6,690 bases of DNA, from positions 1 to 6,690 of the forward strand of contig CADCVT010000274.1 of NCBI GenBank assembly GCA_902806215.1, given 5' to 3'. Made by a program: the position numbers and the translations under genes. Position 1 is the first letter of the stretch, and the number at the start of each line of letters is the position of its first letter. Positions 1 through 4,654 of this stretch are shown one piece after another. A model generated the notes under the pieces. That model was given only the letters and a program-made list of their open reading frames with translations. It ran no database searches and was not told where the DNA came from. This DNA is from an uncultured Solirubrobacteraceae bacterium. GTDB taxonomy: Bacteria; Actinomycetota; Thermoleophilia; Solirubrobacterales; Solirubrobacteraceae.

Positions 1-152
1 CCCGAGCCGCGGGCAACGCCCTGGGCTCCAACCCCCTGCCGATCGTCGTCCCCTGCCACCGCGTGCTGCGCAGCGGCGGCAAGCTCGGCGGCTACACGGG
101 AGGGCTCGACAAGAAGGAGCACCTCCTGCGCCTCGAGGGTGTCCTGATCTAG
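1..152 (+). CDS. ogt: methylated-DNA--[protein]-cysteine S-methyltransferase, C-terminal fragment
   Basis: This is the 3' end of a gene that begins before the window; 49 residues are visible, followed by TAG at 150-152. The family repairs O6-alkylguanine in DNA by transferring the alkyl group irreversibly to its own cysteine. The fragment contains the diagnostic active-site motif PCHR (in IVVPCHRVL, codons near 45-70), with the nucleophilic Cys in it. After it come the conserved GGYTGGLDKKEHLLRLEG segment and a short tail, as expected for the family's C-terminal DNA-binding domain. The upstream AxGNALGSNPLP stretch is the usual lead-in to PCHR. It converges on the next gene with only 9 bp between stop codons. 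Whether the missing N-terminus makes it an Ogt or an Ada-type fusion cannot be told here. Confidence 0.93.
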   Translation, partial: RAAGNALGSNPLPIVVPCHRVLRSGGKLGGYTGGLDKKEHLLRLEGVLI

Positions 153-161
153 GACGCGCGG

Positions 162-1019
162 CTACTTCGGCTGCGGGAACTGCGTCCTCATCATCGCGTC
201 CCACATCCGGTCGGTCATGAGCCGGCGTTGGTTGACGAGCGCGTGCGCGCTCGGCGTGACGAGGTACCGGGGCTTGGGGCGTGATGCGGTGACGGCCGTC
301 TCGATCGCCTTGGCCACCGCCTCGGGCGGGCCTCCGAGCTTTGACAGCGGACCGGCCTCGTAGGCGGACTTCGTCGCGGCCGCGAGCTTCGCGTTGAAGT
401 CCGCGTAGGGGCCGCCGGCCTCCCCCTTCTCGTCGTCGAGCGCGCTCGTCGCGGTGTCGCCGAAGCGCGTCTTGATGAGGCCCGGCTCGATGATCACCAC
501 GTCGACGCCGAAGCCCTTGACCTCGAAGCGCAGCGCGTGAGACAGAGCAGTCACGGCGCTCTTCGTCGCGTGGTAGTAGCCACCGCCCGGGAAGACGAAG
601 TTCGCGCCCATCGAGCTGACGTTGACGATCTTCCCCGACCGTCGCTCGCGCATCTTCGGCAGCACGAGCTGGCACATGCGGGCGAGGCCGAACACGTTCG
701 TCTCGAACTGGCGGCGTACCGCGTCGATGTCGACCTCCTCGATCGTCCCGCTCTGGCTGTAGCCGGCGTTGTTGACGAGGACGCCGACCGCGCCGTGGTC
801 GGCCTCGACGCGCTCGACCGCGCTGCGCATCGACGCCTCGTCGGTCACGTCGAGCCCGAGCGTCGTGCAGCCGGCCGCCTCGAGATCGGTCAGCGTCTCC
901 GGCCGTCGGGCGGTCGCGTAGACGGTCCAGCCGCGGGCGGCCAGGTGATGGGCGGTGGCGTGGCCGATGCCGGACGAGCAACCCGTCACGAGCACCGCAC
1001 GAGACGCGTTCTCGGGCAT
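162..1019 (-). CDS. classical short-chain dehydrogenase/reductase (SDR), probably NADP-dependent
   Basis: This is a 285-residue soluble oxidoreductase with a Rossmann fold. Visible motifs are the cofactor loop TGCSSGIG (residues 12-19), an ARRP segment after the second strand (37-40) whose arginines suggest NADP(H) over NAD(H), the structural NNAG (83-86), and the catalytic set N108, S136, Y149 and K153 (in YYHATKS). The PG turn at 179-180 is also present. The length is slightly above the 250-residue core because of an extended substrate-loop and C-terminal region (from about 190), which is common in actinobacterial 'oxidoreductase, SDR family' members. The substrate cannot be predicted. It is divergent from the WS/DGAT gene with a 32-bp gap, which might suggest a shared lipid context (fatty aldehyde or ketone reduction), but that is inference only. 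The upstream region lacks a good Shine-Dalgarno. The ATG was chosen because MPENASRAVLVTG places the cofactor motif at the usual distance. Confidence 0.93.
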   Translation of the reverse strand: MPENASRAVLVTGCSSGIGHATAHHLAARGWTVYATARRPETLTDLEAAGCTTLGLDVTDEASMRSAVERVEADHGAVGVLVNNAGYSQSGTIEEVDIDAVRRQFETNVFGLARMCQLVLPKMRERRSGKIVNVSSMGANFVFPGGGYYHATKSAVTALSHALRFEVKGFGVDVVIIEPGLIKTRFGDTATSALDDEKGEAGGPYADFNAKLAAATKSAYEAGPLSKLGGPPEAVAKAIETAVTASRPKPRYLVTPSAHALVNQRRLMTDRMWDAMMRTQFPQPK

Positions 1020-1026
1020 GGCGCCA

Positions 1027-1038
1027 ACGCTATAGAGT
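1027..1038. promoter_or_regulatory. possible back-to-back -10 elements for the divergent SDR and WS/DGAT genes
   Basis: The 32-bp divergent gap contains its only A/T-rich spot, ACGCTATAGAGT. Read rightward it holds TAGAGT (1033-1038); read leftward it holds TAGCGT (the complement of 1027-1032). Both fit the loose actinobacterial TANNNT -10 pattern and abut one another. Transcripts would start within a few bases of each ATG, so both mRNAs would be leaderless or nearly so, consistent with weak Shine-Dalgarno sequences. No convincing -35 hexamer is seen, and those would lie inside the opposite coding regions. Confidence 0.3.
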
Positions 1039-1051
1039 CGCCGCCCAGGGC

Positions 1052-2539
1052 ATGGCGCAAGAGCATCTCGACAGCCTGAGCGCGATCGACGCGAGCTTCC
1101 TCCACCAGGAGGGCGACAGCACGCACATGCACATCGGAGGCGTCGCGATACTCGACGGCCCGGCGCCGGGCTACCGCGAGCTCGTCGACCACATCCGCGG
1201 GCGCCTGCACCTCGTCCCGCGCTACCGCCAGAAGCTCGCCGCGCCGCCGCTCGGACTGGGGCGCTGGCGCTGGATCGACGACCCCAACTTCCACCTCGAC
1301 TACCACGTCCGGCACACCGCGCTGCCGGCGCCGGGCGACGACGCGAAGCTGCGCGCGCTGACCGCGCGGATCTTCTCCCAGCGCCTGGACCGGACGAAGC
1401 CGCTGTGGGAGCTCTGGATGGTCGACGACCACTCCGACAACCGCTGGGCGCTCATCTCCAAGAGCCACCACTCGCTCGTCGACGGCGTCTCGGGCGTCGA
1501 CCTGATGACGATGCTCTTCGATGTCGACGTGGTCCCGCGCGACACCGGCACCGCGCACTGGGAGCCGCGGCCCGAGCCGTCGACGGCGCAGCTCGCGGCG
1601 AGCGCGATCAACGGCGGCGTCAAGCGCCTCACCGGGTTACCGGTGCGCGCGGTCGCGGGCGCGGTCCGCGGGCCGGCCGAGGCGATCGACAAGGCGCGCG
1701 AGGCGGTGGAGGCGCTCGGCGAGGTCGCGTGGGCGGGCCTCAACCCGCCACCCGACACGCCGCTGAACGTCAAGGTCGGACAGCACCGCCGCTTCGCCAC
1801 GGTCGAGGCGTCGCTCGACGACTTCAAGGCGATCAAGGACGCGTTCGGCGGTACCGTCAACGACGTCGTGCTCGCGGTCGTCGCGGGCGGCCTGCGCAGC
1901 TGGCTGCACGCGCGCGGGATGCGCACCGAGGGACTCGAGATGCGCGCCTGCGTGCCGGTGTCCGTGCGCACCGACGACGAGCGTGGCGCGTTCGGCAACA
2001 AGCTCGTCCAGGTCCTCTGCCCGCTGCCCGTGTACGTGCCCGACCCGATCGACCGGCTGCGGCACGTGTCCGAGCAGATGCAGCACGTCAAGGACTCCAA
2101 GCAGGCGCTCGGCGCCGAGGTCATCGCGGGCGCCCAGGACTTCGCGCCGCCGACGATCCTCGCGCAGGCGTCGCGAATGAACTTCTCGACGCGCTTCTAC
2201 AACCTGCTGGTCACGAACGTGCCGGGCCCGCAGTTCCCGCTCTACGTCCTCGGCCGCCGGCTGCGCGCCGTCTTCCCGGTCCCGTTCCTCGCCGGCGACC
2301 GCGCGCTCGCGGTCGCCGTCATGTCGTACGACGGCGGGATGAACTTCGGGCTGCTCGCCGACTACGACGGGCTGCCCGACGTCGACGAGCTCACGCGCGG
2401 GATCGAGGGCGCGCTGGCCGAGCTGCTCGAGCGCGCCGGGTCCGGCCCGCTGTCACGGCGAGCCGTCAAGACGACCCGGACGCGCGCACGCGCACGGGCA
2501 CGACGGCGCGCCGCGGCCGGCGTCAAGCCCGGCGCCTGA
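1052..2539 (+). CDS. wax ester synthase/diacylglycerol O-acyltransferase (WS/DGAT family)
   Basis: This 495-residue protein has the usual length for bacterial WS/DGATs. These enzymes esterify diacylglycerol or a fatty alcohol with acyl-CoA to make storage triacylglycerol or wax ester, usually at the membrane/lipid-body surface. The N-terminus (LSAIDASFLHQE, about 9-20) matches the family start. PLWE (117-120) precedes the catalytic HHxxxDG motif at 139-145 (HHSLVDG), where His140 is the expected general base. In the second half are the conserved ND (270-271, NDVVLAVVAGGLR) and NVPGP (389-393). The two halves form the pseudo-dimeric CoA-acyltransferase fold. The last ~25 residues are an Arg/Ala-rich basic tail. 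ATG 1052 is chosen because the family N-terminus begins there. It ends 2 bp before the stop of the convergent regulator. Which acceptor it prefers cannot be read from sequence. Confidence 0.95.
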   Translation: MAQEHLDSLSAIDASFLHQEGDSTHMHIGGVAILDGPAPGYRELVDHIRGRLHLVPRYRQKLAAPPLGLGRWRWIDDPNFHLDYHVRHTALPAPGDDAKLRALTARIFSQRLDRTKPLWELWMVDDHSDNRWALISKSHHSLVDGVSGVDLMTMLFDVDVVPRDTGTAHWEPRPEPSTAQLAASAINGGVKRLTGLPVRAVAGAVRGPAEAIDKAREAVEALGEVAWAGLNPPPDTPLNVKVGQHRRFATVEASLDDFKAIKDAFGGTVNDVVLAVVAGGLRSWLHARGMRTEGLEMRACVPVSVRTDDERGAFGNKLVQVLCPLPVYVPDPIDRLRHVSEQMQHVKDSKQALGAEVIAGAQDFAPPTILAQASRMNFSTRFYNLLVTNVPGPQFPLYVLGRRLRAVFPVPFLAGDRALAVAVMSYDGGMNFGLLADYDGLPDVDELTRGIEGALAELLERAGSGPLSRRAVKTTRTRARARARRRAAAGVKPGA

Positions 2540-2542
2540 CGC
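2520..2542. terminator. weak stem-loop spanning the convergent stop codons
   Basis: GCGTCA (2520-2525) pairs with TGACGC (2537-2542) around an 11-nt loop that itself contains GGCGCC. The structure spans the WS/DGAT stop codon and touches the convergent regulator's stop. There is no U-tract. It could serve as a minor bidirectional terminator, but a 6-bp stem in sequence this GC-rich may be chance. Confidence 0.25.
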
Positions 2543-3201
2543 TACTGGTCGTCGTCGGGCGGCTGCGTGTGCGAGACGTGGCGCGGCCCGTCCGCGATCA
2601 CGTAGTGCAGCAGCGTCATCTCGGTGCGGATGCGCTCGTCCTCGGGGCTCTCGCCGGACGACCGGCGGCCCAGGCACTCGGACTGGATGACCATGGCGCG
2701 GTCCATCGTGGCGGTGAGGAGCGCGACGACCTCCTCGTGGCCCTGGACGTCGAGGTCGAGCGGCGTCGAGGACACGTGCGCGTCGGGACGGTCGAACCCC
2801 GTTCCCGCGGCCGCCTCGCGAAGCCGGACGATGACGTCGTTGAGCACGCTTCCGAACAGCTCGCGGCGCACGGCGAGCGGGATGTGCTTCATGTGCTCGT
2901 CGTCGATGTAGTTGCGCGTCACTGCGCGGTAGAAGTGCTTCAGGGTGCCGCGGCGGGGCTCGGTGCGAACGAGCTCGATGGCACCGAGGTTGCGCAGCTT
3001 CGTGACGTGGTAGCTGACGTCTCCGACCTTCGCGCCGAGGTCCTCCGCGATCTCACGGGGGCTGGCGACGCGCTGCAGCAGCACGTCGAGGATCCGGATG
3101 CGCAGGGGATGCGAGAGCGCCGCGACGAGGTTCTTGTCGAAGACGCTGGGCGCCTCGGCTTGCCGTACGTGCTGCGGGACAGTCTGCGACTCGGGGGGCA
3201 T
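2542..3201 (-). CDS. ArsR-like winged-helix transcriptional regulator
   Basis: This is a 219-residue DNA-binding protein. An N-terminal winged helix-turn-helix spans about residues 22-95: LSHPLRIRILDVLL (helix 1 region), SPREIAEDLGAKVGDVSYHVTKLRNLGAIEL (47-77, the HTH pair), and a basic wing at 78-92 (VRTEPRRGTLKHFYRA). This layout is typical of the ArsR/HTH_20 class that derepresses on ligand or partner binding. The C-terminal half (about 96-219) is helical and acidic towards the end, with no recognised ligand domain. Only one cysteine (C176) is present, so an ArsR-type metal site is unlikely. The gene is divergent from the E1-like enzyme gene across an 89-bp gap that holds two short inverted repeats. 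Local control of the peptide cassette is therefore plausible but inferred. It converges on WS/DGAT with a 2-bp gap, so control of that gene is less natural. Confidence 0.88.
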   Translation of the reverse strand: MPPESQTVPQHVRQAEAPSVFDKNLVAALSHPLRIRILDVLLQRVASPREIAEDLGAKVGDVSYHVTKLRNLGAIELVRTEPRRGTLKHFYRAVTRNYIDDEHMKHIPLAVRRELFGSVLNDVIVRLREAAAGTGFDRPDAHVSSTPLDLDVQGHEEVVALLTATMDRAMVIQSECLGRRSSGESPEDERIRTEMTLLHYVIADGPRHVSHTQPPDDDQ

Positions 3202-3202
3202 G

Positions 3203-3214
3203 GGTTCTCGAACC
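3203..3214. promoter_or_regulatory. inverted repeat, candidate operator for the ArsR-like regulator
   Basis: GGTTC-TC-GAACC is a perfect 5+2+5 inverted repeat, placed 1 bp upstream of the regulator's ATG. It overlaps the proposed -10 and start-site region of its promoter. A dimeric winged-helix protein binding here would repress its own gene. Function is inferred from position and symmetry only. Confidence 0.35.
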
Positions 3215-3240
3215 TTACCGCTGTGGGGATGTTTGGTCGA
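3212..3240 (-). promoter_or_regulatory. candidate sigma-70-type promoter of the regulator gene
   Basis: On the minus strand TCGACC (complement of 3235-3240, 4 of 6 matches to TTGACA) is followed after exactly 17 bp by TAAGGT (complement of 3212-3217), which fits TANNNT. Transcription would begin about 3-6 bases before the ATG at 3201, giving a nearly leaderless mRNA. This agrees with the lack of a clear Shine-Dalgarno. Confidence 0.35.
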
Positions 3241-3254
3241 TCATCTATCCGTCC

Positions 3255-3282
3255 GGAAACGGTTTTCGCCTTCCCCCCGGTC
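3255..3282 (+). promoter_or_regulatory. ECF-like promoter element of the E1-like enzyme gene
   Basis: GGAAAC (3255-3260) and CGGTC (3278-3282) are separated by 17 bases. The -35 resembles the GAAAC/GAAC core used by extracytoplasmic-function sigma factors, and the -10 resembles CGTC/GTC. The same pair, with the same spacing, sits upstream of the 20-codon ORF at 4452-4479. From here a start site would fall at or next to the ATG at 3291 (8 nt after CGGTC), implying a leaderless transcript. The -35 lies in a near-palindrome, CGGAAAC-G-GTTTTCG (3254-3268, one G-T wobble), a possible operator. Confidence 0.45.
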
Positions 3283-3290
3283 CTACTGGC

Positions 3291-4424
3291 ATGCATCTTG
3301 TCACGACATCAGGCCGGATTGCGACGACGACCCGCTTCGCACTGCGCGAGACCGTCGAGGCGTTCACCGCGGCCGACGGCAATGTCTACGTCCTGCGCGG
3401 TGGAACGGATGCCGAGTTCGTCATCGAAGACCCCTCTCCGCTTGACCGCGCGCTCGTCGAGCTGCTGCACAGCCCCGCGACACTGGACGAGTTGTGCAAC
3501 ACGCTGCGACGCCGCGGCCACGAGACCGAACCTGGCGCGTTGGCCCTCATCATCGAACAACTCGACGAGCTCGATCTGGTGAGCGAGTTTCCGGTGCGTT
3601 ACGTGGGCCTGTCCGCCGAGGATCGCAGTCGCTACGACCGTCAGCTCGTCTACTTCGACGACCTCATCGGCGTCGGAGCGCCGGCCGTCGAGGCCCAGCG
3701 GCGGCTGCTGTCGGCGACGGTCACCATCGTCGGCGTCGGGGCGCTCGGCTCGTGGACCGCGGCCGGTCTCGCGTGCGCCGGCGTCGGGCGGCTGGTCCTC
3801 ATCGACGACGACACCGTCGAGCTCAGCAACCTCAACCGCCAGCTGCTCTACCGGCGCTGCGACGTCGGACGCCCGAAGGTCGACGCCGCCGCCGACGCGC
3901 TCGCGGCGTTCAACCCTGGGATCGAGATCGTCCGCATGCACCGGCGCATCGACGGGGCCGACGACGTCGCGCGCGTCGCCGCCGGCTCGGACCTCGTGGT
4001 CGGCACGGCCGATCATCCGCCGCACGAGATCGCGCGGTGGCTGAACCGCGGCTGCGTCGCCGCCGGCGTCCCGCACGTGACCGCGTCGCAGTTCGCGCCG
4101 ATGGTGAAGGTCGGGCCGCTGTTCCGCCCGGGGGTCACCGGATGCCTCGCGTGCGCGGAGCGCTCGGCCCGCGACCGGTACCCGGACTACGACGCGCTCG
4201 TCGCCTACCGTCAGGGACGGCCGATCGCCGGCGCCACGCTCGGGCCTCCGTCCGCGCTCATCGGCGCGATCATCTCGATGGACGCCGTCCACCTGATCAC
4301 GGGAGCCGCGACGCCGTCGACGCAGGGCCGCTCGCTCATGTTCGACGTGCGCGACCTGAGCATGCGCGTCGAGGACGTCGCGCAGGACGACGGATGCGAG
4401 GTGTGCTCGCCGCGCGCGGCATGA
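3291..4424 (+). CDS. E1-like (ThiF/MccB-type) adenylyltransferase with N-terminal PqqD-like peptide-binding domain
   Basis: This 377-residue enzyme is expected to adenylate a carboxylate, here probably that of a small peptide. Residues ~15-100 have the strand-then-helix pattern of a PqqD-like RiPP recognition element (VYVLRGG, LDRALVELLHSPATLDELCNTL, ALIIEQLDELDLVSEF), as in the clamp domain of microcin C MccB. The E1 domain follows: RYDRQLVYF (114-122), nucleotide loop GVGALGS (148-154), acidic DDD (172-174), NLNRQ (180-184) with Arg183, the conserved Lys196, and D241 in GTADHP. Two CxxC pairs (C285/C288 and C369/C372) should bind structural zinc. No cysteine lies at about 290-365, so a conjugating thioester seems unlikely, as in MccB. 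No Shine-Dalgarno precedes ATG 3291, consistent with leaderless translation. ThiF or MoeB proper are less likely because of the N-terminal domain, the divergent regulator and the adjacent mini-ORF. The exact reaction is unknown. Confidence 0.85.
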   Translation: MHLVTTSGRIATTTRFALRETVEAFTAADGNVYVLRGGTDAEFVIEDPSPLDRALVELLHSPATLDELCNTLRRRGHETEPGALALIIEQLDELDLVSEFPVRYVGLSAEDRSRYDRQLVYFDDLIGVGAPAVEAQRRLLSATVTIVGVGALGSWTAAGLACAGVGRLVLIDDDTVELSNLNRQLLYRRCDVGRPKVDAAADALAAFNPGIEIVRMHRRIDGADDVARVAAGSDLVVGTADHPPHEIARWLNRGCVAAGVPHVTASQFAPMVKVGPLFRPGVTGCLACAERSARDRYPDYDALVAYRQGRPIAGATLGPPSALIGAIISMDAVHLITGAATPSTQGRSLMFDVRDLSMRVEDVAQDDGCEVCSPRAA

Positions 4425-4451
4425 GCGCCGCCGCGCCTCGATCGCACATGG

Positions 4452-4479
4452 TGAAACGTTCTGCGCGGCCGGGGCGGTC
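4452..4479 (+). promoter_or_regulatory. ECF-like promoter element upstream of the 20-codon ORF
   Basis: TGAAAC (4452-4457) and CGGTC (4475-4479) are 17 bases apart. This repeats the element at 3255-3282, including the shared G after AAAC and the CGC at the same offset. TGAAAC is the known -35 of Bacillus SigW-type ECF promoters (family knowledge); the local spacing is one base longer than that consensus. It would give the peptide its own short, strong transcript in addition to read-through from the enzyme gene. Confidence 0.45.
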
Positions 4480-4485
4480 TAGGGG

Positions 4486-4539
4486 ATGGAGAGCGGCGAC
4501 CAGCACTCGCCGCCGGCCCCCGACACGCAGAGGAGGTGA
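4486..4539 (+). CDS. possible 17-codon upstream ORF ending inside the Shine-Dalgarno of the peptide gene
   Basis: ATG 4486 opens a 17-residue reading frame, MESGDQHSPPAPDTQRR, that stops at TGA 4537-4539. That TGA is the TGA of AGGAGGTGA, one base before the peptide ATG. All 16 following codons end in G or C. Its ATG lies 6 nt after the CGGTC element, so it could be the leaderless first ORF of the peptide transcript. It would then couple translation to the 20-mer, or be a second peptide. An AGGGG abuts the ATG too closely to be a ribosome site. It may equally be chance. Confidence 0.22.
   Translation: MESGDQHSPPAPDTQRR
4493..4513 (+). other. stem-loop in the leader of the peptide mRNA
   Basis: GCGGCGA (4493-4499) pairs perfectly with TCGCCGC (4507-4513) around the 7-nt loop CCAGCAC. 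It would sit at the 5' end of a transcript started from the element at 4452-4479, and 17 nt before the Shine-Dalgarno, which stays unpaired. It could stabilise the short mRNA or partly end read-through from the enzyme gene. Its role is inferred. Confidence 0.4.
4531..4539 (+). promoter_or_regulatory. unusually strong ribosome binding site
   Basis: AGGAGGTGA matches nine consecutive bases of the anti-Shine-Dalgarno complement, the best site in the window. It lies 4 nt (counted from AGGAGG) ahead of ATG 4541. The neighbouring genes have weak or no such sites. This decides the start of the 20-codon ORF over the in-frame ATGs at 4421 and 4448, which have none. Confidence 0.8.
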
Positions 4540-4540
4540 C

Positions 4541-4603
4541 ATGAAGCTCAAGCCCAGCACCAAGCGCATCGCCCCGTCGGCGTCCGTCATCAAGGGCGTG
4601 TGA
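4541..4603 (+). CDS. 20-residue candidate RiPP precursor peptide
   Basis: The ORF encodes MKLKPSTKRIAPSASVIKGV, ending in TGA 4601-4603. It is preceded by a near-perfect Shine-Dalgarno (4531-4539) and followed by a strong hairpin (4616-4640). Every codon after ATG ends in G or C, as in real genes here. The peptide is basic (four Lys, one Arg, no acidic residue), has Ser/Thr at 6, 7, 13 and 15, and ends in a hydrophobic VIKGV. It lies 116 bp after the E1-like enzyme gene, whose N-terminal domain looks peptide-binding. It is therefore the natural candidate substrate, probably modified at its C-terminal carboxylate. It has no Cys or Asn, so it is neither a lanthipeptide/thiazole precursor nor a microcin C-like heptapeptide. 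ATG 4421, which overlaps the enzyme stop as ATGA, would give a 60-residue in-frame version, but the extra part is Arg/Ala/Pro-rich like non-coding frames and has no ribosome site. Confidence 0.68.
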   Translation: MKLKPSTKRIAPSASVIKGV

Positions 4604-4615
4604 TCGCCGCGGTGT

Positions 4616-4640
4616 CGCGGCCGCCGTACCGGCGGCCGCG
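4616..4640. terminator. perfect 11-bp hairpin between convergent transcripts
   Basis: CGCGGCCGCCG (4616-4626) and CGGCGGCCGCG (4630-4640) form a perfect 11-bp GC-only stem with a TAC loop. It lies 12 nt after the peptide stop and 14 nt after the trxB stop on the other strand, so it can serve both transcripts. There is no U-tract, which is common for terminators in high-GC actinobacteria. It closes the peptide cassette. Confidence 0.7.
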
Positions 4641-4654
4641 CACCCAGCGGGCGT

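Noticed and set aside
153..161. Search for a terminator between the convergent alkyltransferase and SDR genes
   Set aside because: The gap is 9 bp and I found no convincing stem around it.
1405..3582. A 725-codon open frame running across WS/DGAT, the regulator and into the enzyme gene
   Set aside because: It is Arg/Ala-rich low-complexity sequence with no domain, lies out of frame over three well-supported genes, and is the usual by-product of few stop codons in very high GC DNA.
3291..4424. Calling the enzyme ThiF or MoeB of thiamin/molybdopterin synthesis
   Set aside because: No ThiS, MoaD or rhodanese partner is nearby, and the ~105-residue N-terminal domain before RYDRQ is absent from ordinary ThiF/MoeB.
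3494..4603. A 369-codon open frame overlapping the E1-like gene and ending with the 20-residue peptide
   Set aside because: The part over the enzyme gene is Arg-rich out-of-frame sequence. Only the last 21 codons, after the strong ribosome site at 4531-4539, look coding. The in-frame starts at 4421 and 4448 (60 or 51 residues) have no ribosome site and an Arg/Pro/Ala composition.
3291..4603. Calling the cassette a microcin C or a thiazole/oxazole system
   Set aside because: The peptide lacks Asn and Cys, and no YcaO, MccC-like exporter or MccE/F-like immunity gene is visible.
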